A DNA stretch of 64,000 nucleotides from the NCBI GenBank assembly GCA_012064385.1, contig QRDG01000919.1, positions 1 through 64,000 of the forward strand. The letters are read 5' to 3'. A model generated the notes under the pieces. The model was not told the DNA's origin and made no database searches. It saw only the letters and a list, made by a program, of their open reading frames with translations. Of the stretch, positions 11,085-22,900 are shown piece after piece. The position numbers and the translations under genes are program-made. How positions within the stretch are numbered: position 1 is the first letter of the stretch; each line of letters starts with the position of its first letter. The stretch comes from Puccinellia tenuiflora. Lineage: Eukaryota; Streptophyta; Magnoliopsida; Poales; Poaceae.

Positions 11085-12800
11085 CATTACATGCAAAATG
11101 TTGTATGCCGAGCCGAGTGTCTTGCTGACTATATCTAATCGCGCACTCGGCAACAAGCTCTTTGCCGAGTATACCGTAGACAATAGTCGGAGAAAAAACG
11201 ACAGTTGGCAAATAAAAAACACTCGGCAAAGACTATACTTTGGCTTTCGTTAAGACACTCGGCTAGCAATAAAAAAATATCATTTGGATTTTCAAGCGAA
11301 TTTTTTTCAACCTTGAGTTTATTTTTGAAGGGAGCTAAATATATATAAGTACTTAACAATATTGGAAAAATATGTATATTTTTATTTGAAACACTGGTGC
11401 CAAATATAACACTTATTTGTAAAAAATTCATTTTTTATTTTTGAAATGTCAAAGTAGGGTTTTTAGTGAAACAAGTACCACAAATATGGTGCGAAATGGC
11501 ACCACTCCAATTTCCAAACAAGATAGACCATATTTTGTGCACCGTTACCAACTTATATAAAATTTCAACCCGTTTTAACTATGTTCTCAAATTTAAATGA
11601 CATTATGCTGATTTAAGTAACTTAAATTTTAATTACAAGTGTGTTATACCTTGATCCTAAAATTTTACTAAACTCAGTTTAGGTACATAAGTAGTACTTG
11701 TATTGAAGAATCACTAAAAGTTTGATACGGGTAGCCATGTGCGAGCCATTTTAGACCCTTTTGAAAATAATGAAAGCAATGAAGAAAAATTCAAAACATT
11801 CAATCCTTCTGCATGAATTCCTTGTATGTGTACCAAACTCATGATATCAATTTTTTGATGCTTCGCAAAAGGCTATCATGTACGAGCATTTGTGATTTTC
11901 GAGCCAAACGAGACCATATTTGTGACATAGTTTATTATAATTTACCCAAATTTGGCATGTAGAAGCATATTGCCAACCGAGACAATATTTCCAACTATAG
12001 TTTCCAACTTTTGGACGGAAAAATCATTCCCATTTTCTATCCGTTAAAATATATTTTTGTTAAACTAGTACAAACAATATGGTGCAAAATGGCACCACTC
12101 CAGTTTTTAAACAAAGTAGACATTATTTAGTGGAAAATTTCCCATTTTATGAATTTTAATCTTTTCTAGCAAATATTGTCCATTTAAATAAATTTATTTT
12201 AATTTCTCGGAATAATGTAATTTGAATTACAAGTGTGTTGTGGCTTGCTTATTTAAATTAAAATTGCCGTCCCAAATAAAATTGCCAACTTTCATAAAAA
12301 AGGTTATTTTTTGTCTTCAAAGTGCCGAAATGATTTGTTTGTGTAAAAGAAAGTATAAAAAATATGATGTAAAATGACAACACTCCAATTTTCAAGCAAA
12401 ATAGACTATATTTGGCAGACAACTACAACTTTTATGATTTATTTTTCAACTTTTCTATCTATCTTTTCTTATTTAAATGACTTTATGTCGATTTACCAAA
12501 AATAATTCAAAATTCGGAATGCAATTGTGCTATAACTTGCTCCTAAAATTCTAAAATATCATTTAGGTATATAAGTTGTCTTTATATTGAAGAACCATTG
12601 CTAGTTTTGAAATATTCAACAACCTTTGATATAAGTATCCATGTAGGTCTTTTATGTGTACTAGTTGCGAGGAAAAATACCAAACTTGCAAGATGACTGC
12701 TAAAAAAAAGAATAAAAACAAAAAAATGTGTTTGCTGAGGGTCATATAGAGAACACTTGGTAACTCCTGGTCTTTGCTGAGTATTTACAGCCATCAAACA
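11085..12800. mobile_element. Remnant of a CACTA (En/Spm-like) element
   Basis: Both ends carry clusters of the motif CACTCGGCAAAG or its inverse CTTTGCCGAGT: several copies at 11106-11265 and weaker ones (TTTGCTGAG) at 12724-12785. Such short inverted motifs are typical of CACTA subterminal regions in grasses. The AT-rich interior has three degenerate copies of a segment marked ATGGCACCACTCCAATTT, at about 11490, 12090 and 12370. No transposase is left, and neither CACTA terminus nor a 3-bp target duplication could be fixed. Confidence 0.5.
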
Positions 12801-13035
12801 AGAAACATACAATCAACATGAATTGAAGCTATCTGACTAGTTGAGAGCGAGGGGCACATGTCGAATGATTTTCAGATAGAAGCCATCCAAGTTTTGCTCA
12901 TCGAAGCCATCTGATATCATGTAGATTGATAGAGCAAAGATTGAGGACAACACAATCTGTATTGATCATCAAAGGGTGTATATATACATGTATACATGAC
13001 ACTAACAAACACCTAATCTGAACATGCACAACATG
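12801..13035. other. Unassigned sequence before the host CACTA terminus
   Basis: The stretch has a look of an LTR end of copia type (GTGTATATATACATGTATAC and neighbouring AT-rich sequence), but no pair of ends or target duplication was found. Confidence 0.25.
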
Positions 13036-13263
13036 CACTAGTGGGGACTGGCCTTATTGTCCCGGGCCGTGAGGGCCTTTTGTTCCGGTTGGCCAACCGG
13101 GACTAGCCAGGCGGGACTAAAGGTCCAACCTTTAGTCGCGGACCTGTCACCAGCCGGGACAAATGGTCCTCAACCTGGTCGTGCTGGGGGCACATCCTTT
13201 AGTTGCGGTTCGTATAACGGGCCGCGACTAATGATTCTCTGCCGCGACAGAGAATTCATTTTG

Positions 13264-13287
13264 GTTAGGGTTTAGGGTTTAGGGTTT
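13264..13287 (+). repeat. Short telomere-like TTTAGGG tract
   Basis: About three and a half units of the plant telomere repeat (GGTTTAGGGTTTAGGGTTTA) lie inside the subterminal region of the host CACTA, between two near-identical blocks containing TAATGATTCTCTGCCGCG. Confidence 0.8.
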
Positions 13288-13436
13288 ACTAATGATTCTC
13301 TGCCGCGGCAGAAATTTGGGCTCTTTCTGTGCCGCGGCAGAGAATTCATTTTGTTTTTTTATTTTTTTCTTCATTTCAAATTAGTTTTCGTATATTTCTA
13401 CGCTACCACATACCGTACATGATCGAGCATACAAAT

Positions 13437-16400
13437 TGTCACATCCCGAATTTTGGCCCTATAAAATTTTCTTTGACAAAACCAAAATTTGGATTTGGAT
13501 TTGGACCTTCTGATCTTGGCACCTCTATTTTATTCTACATTTCCAAAACCCCAAGATTCCCCCAAATATTTGTCATTTCTTTAACACCAAAGGGGCCTAA
13601 ACCCTAGCCTCCCAAAGGAGCTATATCAAGGGTGACTTCAAAAATTCCCCAAAAATTCCAGAGCGATCCCCAGCTAGAGTAGAACCTATTTATGCAAAAT
13701 ATTGGGTGACTTGTTAGGAAAGGATTTGACTTTTCCCCTGATTTATTTTCTGCCGAAAACCCCAAAACCCTAGCTTTCCAAAGGAAGTAGGTCAAAACCA
13801 TCTTAAAAAATTCTCCAAAAATTCAGGGAGGACCCCTACCCAATATGTAACCCAATTATGCAAAAATATTCCCTACCTTGCTAAAGAATTTTTGGAGATT
13901 TTCTCCACTTTACTTTCTGCCCCAAACTTGTTTTTTTTTTGGAAACCCTAGTGAATCTTTTTCAAAATTTACAAAATTTATAGGGTAGGTGCTCTGGACC
14001 AATCCCTACCTACATGAATTTTTTTGGCCAATTATCTTTTATTTTAGTTGCCCAAAATCCAATTTCCCTTTTCAGCAGAAGGTGTTCGATGAAATTTTTG
14101 TATAGGACAAGTTTGGATTTTGGGAAAACTTTATTCTGCAAAATTGTAGAGTGTTGAATTTGGCACCAAGTGACACGATTAGTTTTCCTTTTGGAACCCT
14201 AGGATGAGAGAAACTTGGTGATGCCGATTTCGGCATGGCCTGGACCGTGGCCACCCCTGGCAAGGTCATGCCCGGCGGCGCCGCCAGTTCCTGGTCGTCG
14301 CCGATGGCCCTCCCCCTCCGCCCCCCTCGCGCCCCCTGCTTCACCACCTCGCCCTCTCCCCCCACCCCCCCCATCATCCACGCGTCGCCTCCACCTCCCT
14401 GTGCGCCGTCGGCCGCTAGCCGACACGCCGTGCACAACACCGCCGCTGGACCCCTCCCCTCACCAGTGCCGGCACTGCTCCCCCGTGCCCGTCGATCCTA
14501 TCCACCGGCCGCGAATCCCGTCGTCCAGCCTCTGCCTCCTCGCTCCGCGACGCGCCGCCCGCTACACCATCGACGAGATGGTCGTCGTCCCGCCGCTGCG
14601 GCCGGGACACCTCACCTCCCGCACCAGTGCCCAGCCCCACCCGTTCTTATCCACGGCCGAGAAACCCGTCGTCCAGCTCCACCCTGTAGCTACACCGACG
14701 GCGCGCCGTCCGTCGTCTCCTCCCCTGCCACGGCCTCCTCGCTCGACACCTCGCCGCGGACCTCGTCCGGACCCCCACCGTGGTGGGCTATAAAAGGAGC
14801 CCCTCGGCCGCCCTAAGGAGCACACCAACTCACACTCCCTCTCCACCCCCTACTCCTCCCGGATTGGCCACTGGGGAGCCACCAGTTGCCGGCGGCAACC
14901 TCGCCCCCGCCGCTCGGTCGCCGACCGATTCCTCACCCCAGAGCCACCCCGCCACCCGCTCCTCAACCCTCCTCCAATCCAGTTTCCCCGGAACCCGTAA
15001 CCGCCCTCACCGGAGCCTAGGGTGACCTGAGCCGCCGTCCCCGTCCTCGACGGTGAGCACGCCGGCGACGACCATCCCCTCCCCTCCGTTTTTTTTTCTA
15101 TCTTCAGGAGCGTACCGGTTCGGCTAAAGGGCCGCTGACCAGTGGGCCCCGCCTGTCAGATTTTCAAACTTTTGTGAAACGTTTTCTTTTTCTATTTTCT
15201 CTGTTTTTTTGAAATGGCAGATTTTAGGTCAAACTTTGGACATTCATATCTCTCTCAAAAATGATCAGAAAAATATGAGCTTTTTTCCACTGGCTTTGTT
15301 TTGAAGTTCTCTATCCAATGACACTGGTTTCAATGGATTTGAAATTCATTTGCCTACTGAACTTTTGAATGTCTTATCGAAGGTTTTAACCCTAGTTTTA
15401 AATTTCTTTAGGAGATCCAAACCCTACATTTGACGTGGAAGTTGATCCCACAACAGAAGGCAAGCCATCAGCCCCCAACCACCTGTTTCCAAGTTGTCGA
15501 TACCTTGTTTTCTATGAATATTATTTGTTTGCGCGATAGTTGCATCCCACATGTCTTATTTCATGCCTATTATTTCATGTGACCTAATGCTACTTTTACT
15601 TTCTGCAATACGATAAACTCATGTTCCGTGAGTTGAGTTCCGGTACCCCGTCTAAATACACGTTGGGTCCTGCCCAAGTGGATTGAAGCGGCTACTTTTC
15701 CGTAGAGTTGTGGCGTTGTGTTGGACGGTACCATGCACCACTCCCCATTCCGGCGACGATGGACTGGAGGAACCGCCGCAGTCAATGGAATGGTGGAACG
15801 GGATCGCGTGGACGCCTCCACAAACTTATGTAGTCGACCCGTGGCTGCTACTGGCCGGAGACACCTCCGTCCTCGCCCGGTTGACGCTAACCAATTGTGC
15901 TACTTTATTTTCTTTACTCAACCCGTGGCTGCTACTGGCCGGAGACATCTCCGTCCTCGCCCGGTTGATTTTGTTATTTTATCTTTACTCAACCTGTGGT
16001 TGTCACTGGTCGGAGAAAACTCCACCATCGCCCGGTTGACCTTACTTTACCTTGCTGAACTACTATGTGATTATTTTATGCTCATGTATATCTTGTGGAC
16101 TAACGTTTGCTACTGTCTTATGGCTGAGAATAGAAATTGACTAAAAAGATAACCACCTCCGTCGACTAGATTGAGTCTTATAGTGCCACTCGCCAAACAC
16201 ACCCGCACAACCATGCGTCGTTGAAATGGGCAGACTGTAGCTTAGTAGCCTACCGAGCCTCTTTTGACGCTACCCCCTTGGCAAGTCTAGTTGGTTACTG
16301 CATAGTTGTGGTCGGGGCTAGTCTTGTGAAGGTTCCGGAGCTAGGCGTTGCTCATGAGTTGGGGACGTGCCGGATTCACTTCGTCATAAGACTTAGTCCA

Positions 16401-17245
16401 AGTGGTAAGTCGGTAGCTATACAAGGAGTGTCTTGGTAGAGCGGACGGCTACGGGGGAATAGGTTTGTGCTGCAGGTACCGGCAGTACAAGCTTAGACCC
16501 CAACGTGTGGATAAAAGTTGCAACCTCTCGAGAGTGTCAAATCTAGAATCTAGTATTGTTCCTACCTAAGGAACGGTGTTGGGTCCAGTCACACTAGAGT
16601 CAGTCCAGTCGAACACGGAGAAACAAATTCACCAAACGGTCAGAGTTGGCCAAAGCTGAATGAGCAGAAAAGTGGACCATAGTTGGTCAAAGCTAGGCCC
16701 CGAAGTGGACCAGAGTTGATCAAGCTTGAGAACATAAGTGTTGTGGATAGTGTTCTCATAAGCCACGGTTTTCGTCACAGGTAAGTAGGTAAGTTAAGTC
16801 CAACCGTTAAGCTTGGACTCGCACCTGCACCCATGCCATGCCATATAGGACCGTTGGTTACGGTTGATTGAGGATTGATGTCTTGCGAGTACATTCCATG
16901 TACTCACCTGGCTTTTCATGTGGCCAGATCCTCCTACCCCCGTCACCGAGTACCCCTTGTACGAGAACTAGATCCGGTATCCAGGCAGAGCCCTGTGGAG
17001 TTAGGCCCTCTTCGTCGCACGCTTCCGCCAATCCGCTGACGCCCTCTGAAGAAGTCATGTTCGATAAATAATGTATAAACTGTTGTGTGCTCTAGGGCGC
17101 AGCCTTGTAATGAGACCCTTGTAATCCATCGTCGGTTCCCCGACCCCTTAATAAAGTGGTTATGTTCTGTTATCAAGTTGTCATATATTCAGTGCTCCTG
17201 GGACTGATATATGGGGTAACTCGATCTCCGGATCGGGGTGCCACA
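13437..17245 (+). repeat. RE1 5' LTR (3809 bp)
   Basis: The boundaries are set by TGTCACATCC at the left and GCCACA at the right, directly before the primer-binding region. The LTR includes a GC-rich block (14215-15060), a TATA box at 14789-14795 and an AATAAA near 17149 close to the 3' end. Confidence 0.92.
14789..14795 (+). promoter_or_regulatory. RE1 5' LTR TATA box
   Basis: CTATAAAAGG lies about 1.35 kb into the LTR, at the end of the GC-rich block. The same box is at 21272-21278 in the 3' LTR. Position and sequence fit an RNA polymerase II core promoter for the retrotransposon transcript. Confidence 0.65.
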
Positions 17246-17250
17246 GAGCT

Positions 17251-17262
17251 TGGTATCAGAGC
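17251..17262 (+). other. RE1 primer-binding site (initiator tRNA-Met)
   Basis: TGGTATCAGAGC starts 5 bp after the 5' LTR. It is complementary to the 3' end of plant initiator tRNA-Met, the usual minus-strand primer of Ty3/gypsy elements. Confidence 0.92.
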
Positions 17263-17401
17263 CTAACTGCCTGTAGGATACCCTAGTTCTAAACGGAGCC
17301 TTAGATAGTGAACGTTGCTTTGCTTGCTTTTAATTGTTTCTCTATCTGTTTGTGTTTTTCTAACCTTGCAACTCACATTTTGGCTTCCGCCTCTGGTACA
17401 G

Positions 17402-18196
17402 ATGAAGTTCGAGCTACCCGTAGAAACCCCCGCCTTGAACGTTCCCGGCATGCCGCAATTCCTCCGGGAGATTTGGGCACACCTCTACCCAACCTCTCCT
17501 CCCCCGACATACCGCATACTCGCCTCCCGTTCTGGTGGGACTCACCCTGAGTTCGTCGCCACCGTCTACTTGTGCGCCTCGCCCGTGGGCCGTGGGCACA
17601 CATACTCCCTCTCCTCCGGCGTCCACCACCAGGAGACCCGAGCCATCCAGGAAGCCGCCGCAGATGCCATCATTCTCCTCCGCACCCACGACCCCTGCAT
17701 GAAGAAGTGCACCCGCTATGCACACCTCCCGAGGTTGGATTTGAGCAATGGGGATATCCTTTTTCCCAGCCCATGGAATCCCTCTCCAGAACTCACCACC
17801 CTACTCGAGTACACCTCCCACCTCCACCAGCATCTGCATGACACTCTTCTTCAGCTACCTAGGCCTCGCAATGGCATTTCTGCCGCCGAGGTAGTGAGAG
17901 CACCAGGACCTAGCCCTTCTCGTCAGATCCCTCCATACCCAGCTCACCTTCCTCTTACCCTTGACCAGCTTAGAGGAAGACTCGCTTCCACTCCCGCTCG
18001 AGCCACTGCGTCCCGTAGTTCTAGCACCCCTCCCCGCTTTTTCACTGGATACACTCAGAACCTCAAGCCCAGTGTCTCCGCATCGACATCGGCACACCCT
18101 TCCCCTCGTACGCCCCCAGAACGCTGGGAAGGAGCATCAACGGCATCGACATCATCGCACCTGCTACTCCCCTCGAGATGTAGTTCTAGACGCTAG
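17402..18196 (+). CDS. RE1 extra ORF upstream of gag, possible dsRNA-binding-like fold
   Basis: The 264-residue frame begins at an ATG immediately after CTGGTACAG, which looks like a splice acceptor; earlier in-frame Met codons exist from 17315. No catalytic motif is recognised. Residues about 15-75 show the spacing of a double-stranded RNA-binding domain: a short helix (PQFLREIWAHL), then PPTYRIL, then GTHPEFVATVYL, then a helix TRAIQEAAADAIILL. The lysines that normally contact RNA at the start of the last helix are absent. The second half is Pro/Ser-rich and low in complexity. A corresponding ORF is at the same place in RE2, so it is a shared feature of these elements and not chance. Function is unknown; a role in RNA packaging or small-RNA evasion is speculation. 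Confidence 0.6.
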   Translation: MKFELPVETPALNVPGMPQFLREIWAHLYPTSPPPTYRILASRSGGTHPEFVATVYLCASPVGRGHTYSLSSGVHHQETRAIQEAAADAIILLRTHDPCMKKCTRYAHLPRLDLSNGDILFPSPWNPSPELTTLLEYTSHLHQHLHDTLLQLPRPRNGISAAEVVRAPGPSPSRQIPPYPAHLPLTLDQLRGRLASTPARATASRSSSTPPRFFTGYTQNLKPSVSASTSAHPSPRTPPERWEGASTASTSSHLLLPSRCSSRR

Positions 18197-18414
18197 CCTC
18201 AGGAGCAGTAGCGCTTGCATCCTAGTTATGTATCATAGTCGATGATCGCGTAGTCCGACGCGCACGTGAATAATGTAGGAGTAATGGCTTGTCCCTCGCA
18301 TAATATTGTGTACCATGTGTCATGTAACCCAACTCTCCATTGTATAAAAACGCCTTGGTTTTATCTCTTGCTTTTATTTGGATCTTCTTGGATGTTGCAT
18401 TTCTCCCTCCCCTT

Positions 18415-19602
18415 ATGGAAGCTCATGGCACCCGTCAACCCCACCTTCAACCAACCAGGATGAGGCCCAACACAGGTACAAGTGGCAGCCAAGGAACCCC
18501 AATCCGCCGTTCAGCCCGACAAGCCGGCATGGACCCAATGCCCCCACAGCCGCCGACTCCACCCCCACAGGAACCAACTCCAAGCCAGCTATTGTTGATG
18601 ATGGATGAATGCCACTAGTTGTACATGACTCAAATTATGAGAGAATTTGGCACCTACATGCAAGCACCGAACGCCCCTCGCCCGACCCGGTCCAAGCTGC
18701 AAGACTTCCAGCGTACTCGGCCACCCCAGTTCTCGCAGGCCACCAACCCACTCGAAGCAGATGATTGGCTCTGTACCATGGAAAAGAAGTTAGAGATCGC
18801 TCGTGTTGATGAGCAAGACAAGGTACCTTTCGTCACTCACTATCTTGAAGGACCAGCCGATGTGTGGTGGGACAATCAGAAAGATATGAGAGGAAATGGA
18901 ACCACTGTCACCTGGACTGAATTCCAAGAAATATTCCGCAAAGCCTACATACCCTCAAGTCTTATGAAGATGAAGCAGCAAGAACTCCTAGCACTCACTC
19001 AAGGCAACTCAACTGTAAGTGAGTACCTGACCAAGTTCAACGACCTTGCCCGCTATGCCCCTGATGACGTCAACACAGATGAAAAGAAGAAGGACCGATT
19101 TCTCCATGGAATGCACCAGGCCATCAAGACCCAGCTCAGCGTCCTACAGTTCTCAGATTTTCAAGCCATGGTAAACACCGCACTGATTTCAGAGAAGGAA
19201 CACCGCACCATCTATGATTCCCACAAGAAGAAGTTTGAGTCTCGCAAGCACCAGCCAGAAGAAGCTCACAAGAAGCCACGTACCTGGCCACCCAACTCAC
19301 AGGCCACTGCACCTCCAACCACTTGGATCCCACCCAGAAAGGAAGGATACCCCCGCAATGAGTTCTACCACAAGCGTCCACTCGTAGATGACTGCAAGAG
19401 GGAAAATTCCTGCTTTAAGTGCGGCAAGAAAGGGCACTACATAGCTGATTGCCCGTTGACCAAGAACAACAATGGCAGTAACAACAATAGCAACCTCAAC
19501 AACCCTCCCGCCGGAACAATGAAGCCACCTCAAGTCGCTCGTGTCCACCACATGTCCGCCGAAGAAACCTACGAAGCTTCAGATGTGACGCTTGGTATGT
19601 GA
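18415..19602 (+). pseudogene. RE1 gag with one in-frame stop
   Basis: The frame from the Met at 18415 runs through a TAG at 18616-18618 and then to TGA at 19600-19602. The protein has the retrotransposon Gag core: LEADDWLCTMEKKL, then ADVWWDNQ, then WTEFQEIFRKAYIPSS. A complete CCHC zinc knuckle CFKCGKKGHYIADC follows near residue 330. Gag forms the virus-like particle and binds RNA. The single stop truncates the N-terminal arm from the core; initiation at the Met at 18619 could still give most of the core. The true N-terminus is uncertain. Confidence 0.82.
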
Positions 19603-19921
19603 ACCACCAATGCTAAACTTGCAATAATTTTTGTTGACCCTGGAACTCCCCACTCTCTCGTCAGAAGGTTTCGTTGCAAGGCACCGTTTTATGTTTTTCC
19701 TAGACTTGGACCTAAGCCACGAGTTCACGCGTGAGGAATGTCCCCTTCAAAGTTTGGACAAGCCAGAACGCCACACCCACAGCAGAGTCACAAGGTTAAA
19801 TAAGGAAAAAGAGGATAAACCCACCAAAGAGGAAGCCCCCTGGAAATGAGAGGATTCTTTGAGAGCAGAATAACCATACCTATTCCATGAGCAACTCGAA
19901 TCTCGAGGACGAGATTCATTT
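19603..19921 (+). pseudogene. RE1 pol deletion scar: protease start fused to integrase end
   Basis: Just after gag, in the same frame, the translation IIFVDPGTPHSLV matches the start of the aspartic protease, with DPG where active enzymes have DSG or DTG. Soon after about 19740 the sequence matches the C-terminal tail of chromovirus integrase (EEAPWK, stop, EDSLRAE, stop, PYLFHEQLESRGRDSF). Reverse transcriptase, RNase H and the integrase core, about 3 kb, are missing. The junction lies between roughly 19700 and 19760. Confidence 0.68.
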
Positions 19922-19935
19922 AAGGGGGGAAGATT
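19922..19935 (+). other. RE1 polypurine tract
   Basis: AAGGGGGGAAGATT directly precedes the 3' LTR and would prime plus-strand DNA synthesis. Confidence 0.85.
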
Positions 19936-22900
19936 TGTCACATCCCGAATTTTGGCCCTATAAAATTTTCTTTGACAAAAACAAAATTTGGATTTGATTT
20001 GGATCTTCTGATCTTGGCACCTCTATTTTATTCCTACATTTCCAAAACCCTCAAGATTCCCAAAATATTTGTCTTTCTTAAAACAAAAGGGGCCTAAACC
20101 CTAGCCTTCCAAAGGAGCTATATCAAGGGTGACTTCAAAAATTCCCCAAAATTCCAGAGCGATCCCCAGCTAGAGTAGAACCCTATTTATGCAAAATATT
20201 GGGTGACTTGTTAGGAAAGGATTTGACTTTTCCCCTGATTTATTTTCTGCCGAAAACCCCCAAACCCTAGCTTTCCAAAGGAAGTACGTCAAAACCATCT
20301 TCAAAAATTCTCCAAAAATTCAGGGAGGACCCCTACCCAATATGTAACCCAATTATGCAAAAATATTCCCTACCTTGCTAAAGAATTTTGGAGATTTTCT
20401 CCACTTTACTTTCTGCCCCAAACTTGTTTTTTTGGAAACCCTACTGAATCTTTTCAAAAATTTACAAAATTTATAGGGTAGGTGCTCTGGACCAAGTCCC
20501 TACCTACATGAATTTTTTTGGCCAATTATCTTTTATTTTAGTGCCCAAAATCCAATTTCCCTCTTCAGCAGAAGGTGTTCGATGAAATTTTTGTATAGGA
20601 CAAGTTTGGATTTTGGGAAAACTTTATTCTGCAAAATTGTAGAGTGTTGAATTTGGCACCAAGTGACACGATTAGTTTTCCTTTTGGAACCCTAGGATGA
20701 GAGAAACTTGGTGATGCCGATTTCGGCATGGCCTGGACCGTGGCCACCCCTGGCAAGGTCATGCCCGGCGGCGCCGCCAGTCCTTGGTCGTCGCCGATGG
20801 CCCTCCCCCTCCACTCCCCTCGCGCCCCTGCTTCACCACCTCTCCCTCTACCCCCCCATCATCCACGCGTCGCCTCCACCTCCCTGTGCGCCGTCGGCCG
20901 CTAGCCGACACGCCGTGCACAACACCGCCGCTGGACCCCTCCCCTCACCAGTGCCGGCACTGCTCCCCCGTGCCCGTCGATCCTATCCACCGGCCGCGAA
21001 TCCCGTCGTCCAGCCTCTGCCTCCTCGCTCCGCGACGCGCCGCCCGCTACACCATCGACGAGATGGTCGTCGTCCCGCCGCTGCGGCCGGGACACCTCAC
21101 CCCGCACCAGTGCCCAGCCCCACCCGTTCTTATCCACGGCCGAGAAACCCGTCGTCCAGCTCCACCCTGCAGCTACACCGACGGCGCGCCGTCCGTCGTC
21201 TCCTCCCCTGCCACGGCCTCCTCGCTCGACACCTCGCCGCGGCCCTCGTCCGGACCCCCACCGCGGTGGGCTATAAAAGGAGACCCCGGCTCCCTTCGAC
21301 CACCACACCGCCACGTCCTCCCTCTGAGCCTGCTCCCCACACCGAATCAGCCCCACGGGAGCTCCGGAACACCGGCGATGAGCACGTCTCTGCCGCTCGG
21401 TCTCCGAGCAATTCCTCACCTCTAGAGCCCCCCACCACCAGCACCTCACCCCTTCCCCAATCCAAGTTCCCCGGAGCCCGTAGCCACCCTCACCTTGACC
21501 CAGGGTCGCCGGAATCGACGCCCTCGTCCTCGACGGTGAGCACGCCGGCGACGGCGACTCCCTCCCCTTTGTTCCTTTTTTTTCCTGGAGCGTACCGGTT
21601 CGGCTAATGGGCCGCTGGCCAGTGGGCCCAGGCCGTCAGACCTTTAAACATTTCCAAGCGTTTCTTTTTTGTCTATTTTTTTTGAAAAAGCAGATTTTAG
21701 GGCTGACTTTAAAAGGCCATAACTCTCTCAAAAAAATTCAAAAAATATGAATATTTTTGCAGTAGTTTGATTTTGAAAATATATGTCCAATGAGACTGGT
21801 TTCAATGGATTTGAAGTTCATTTGCCTGCTGAACTTTTGAATGTCTTATCAAAGGTTTTAACCCTAGTTTCAAATTTCTTTAGGAGATTCAAACCCTGCC
21901 TTTGAAGTGGAAGTTGAACCCACCCCCTGAAGGCAAGCCATCAGCCCCCAACCACCTGTTTCCAAGTTGCCGAAGCCTTGTTTAACTTGTTTGCTAATTG
22001 CTTGAGCGATAGTTGCATCTCACCTGCTTATTATTTTATGCTTATGATTTCATGCAATCTATTGTTGTCACCTTTATTTCATGTCTATTATTTTATGTGA
22101 TCTATCAATGCTATTTTTATTTTCTGCAATACGATAAACTCATGTTCCGTGAGTTGAGTTCCGGTACCCCCGTCTAAATACACGTTGGGTCCTACCCAAG
22201 TGGATTGAAGCGGCTACTTTTCCGTAGAGTTGTGGTGTTGCGTTGGATCGTACCATGCACCACTCCCCATTCCGGCGACGATGGACTGGGGAAACCGCCG
22301 CAGTCAATGGAATAGTGGAACGGGATCGCGTGGACGCCTCCACTAACTTTGTAGTCGATCTGTGGCTGTCACTGGCCGGAGGTATCTCCGCCACCACCCG
22401 GTTGACGCTAACCAATTGTGCTACTCTATTTTCTTTACACAACCCGTGGCTGCTACTGGTCAGAGACATCTCCGTCCTCGCCGGTTGATTTTGTTATTTT
22501 CTTTACTCAACCTGTGGCTGTCACTGGTCGGAGAAAACTCCACCATCGCCCGGTTGACCTTATTTTACCTTGCTGAACTACTATGTGATTATTTTATGCT
22601 CATGTATATCTTGTGGACTAACGTTTGTTGCTGTCTTATGGCTGAGAATAAAATTGACTAAAAAGATAACCACCTCCGTCGACTAGATTGAGTCAAATAG
22701 TGCCACTCGCCAAACACACCCGCACAACCATGCGTCGTTGAAATGGGAAGACCGTAGCTTAGTAGCCTATCGAACCTCTTTTGATGCTACCCACTTGGCA
22801 AGTCTAGTCGGATACTGCATAGTTGTGGTCGGGGCTAGTCTTGTGAAGGTTCCGGAGCTAGGCGTTGCTCATGAGTTGGGGACGTGCCGGATTCACTTCG

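Noticed and set aside
14215..14816. Pro/Ser-rich frames of nearly 200 codons in the RE1 LTRs (also 20708-21607)
   Set aside because: They lie in a GC-rich LTR block, two overlapping frames are both open, and indels between the LTRs shift them.
17251..17262. tRNA-like sequence TGGTATCAGAGC (also 31830, 42509)
   Set aside because: These are primer-binding sites next to LTRs, not tRNA genes; no cloverleaf surrounds them.
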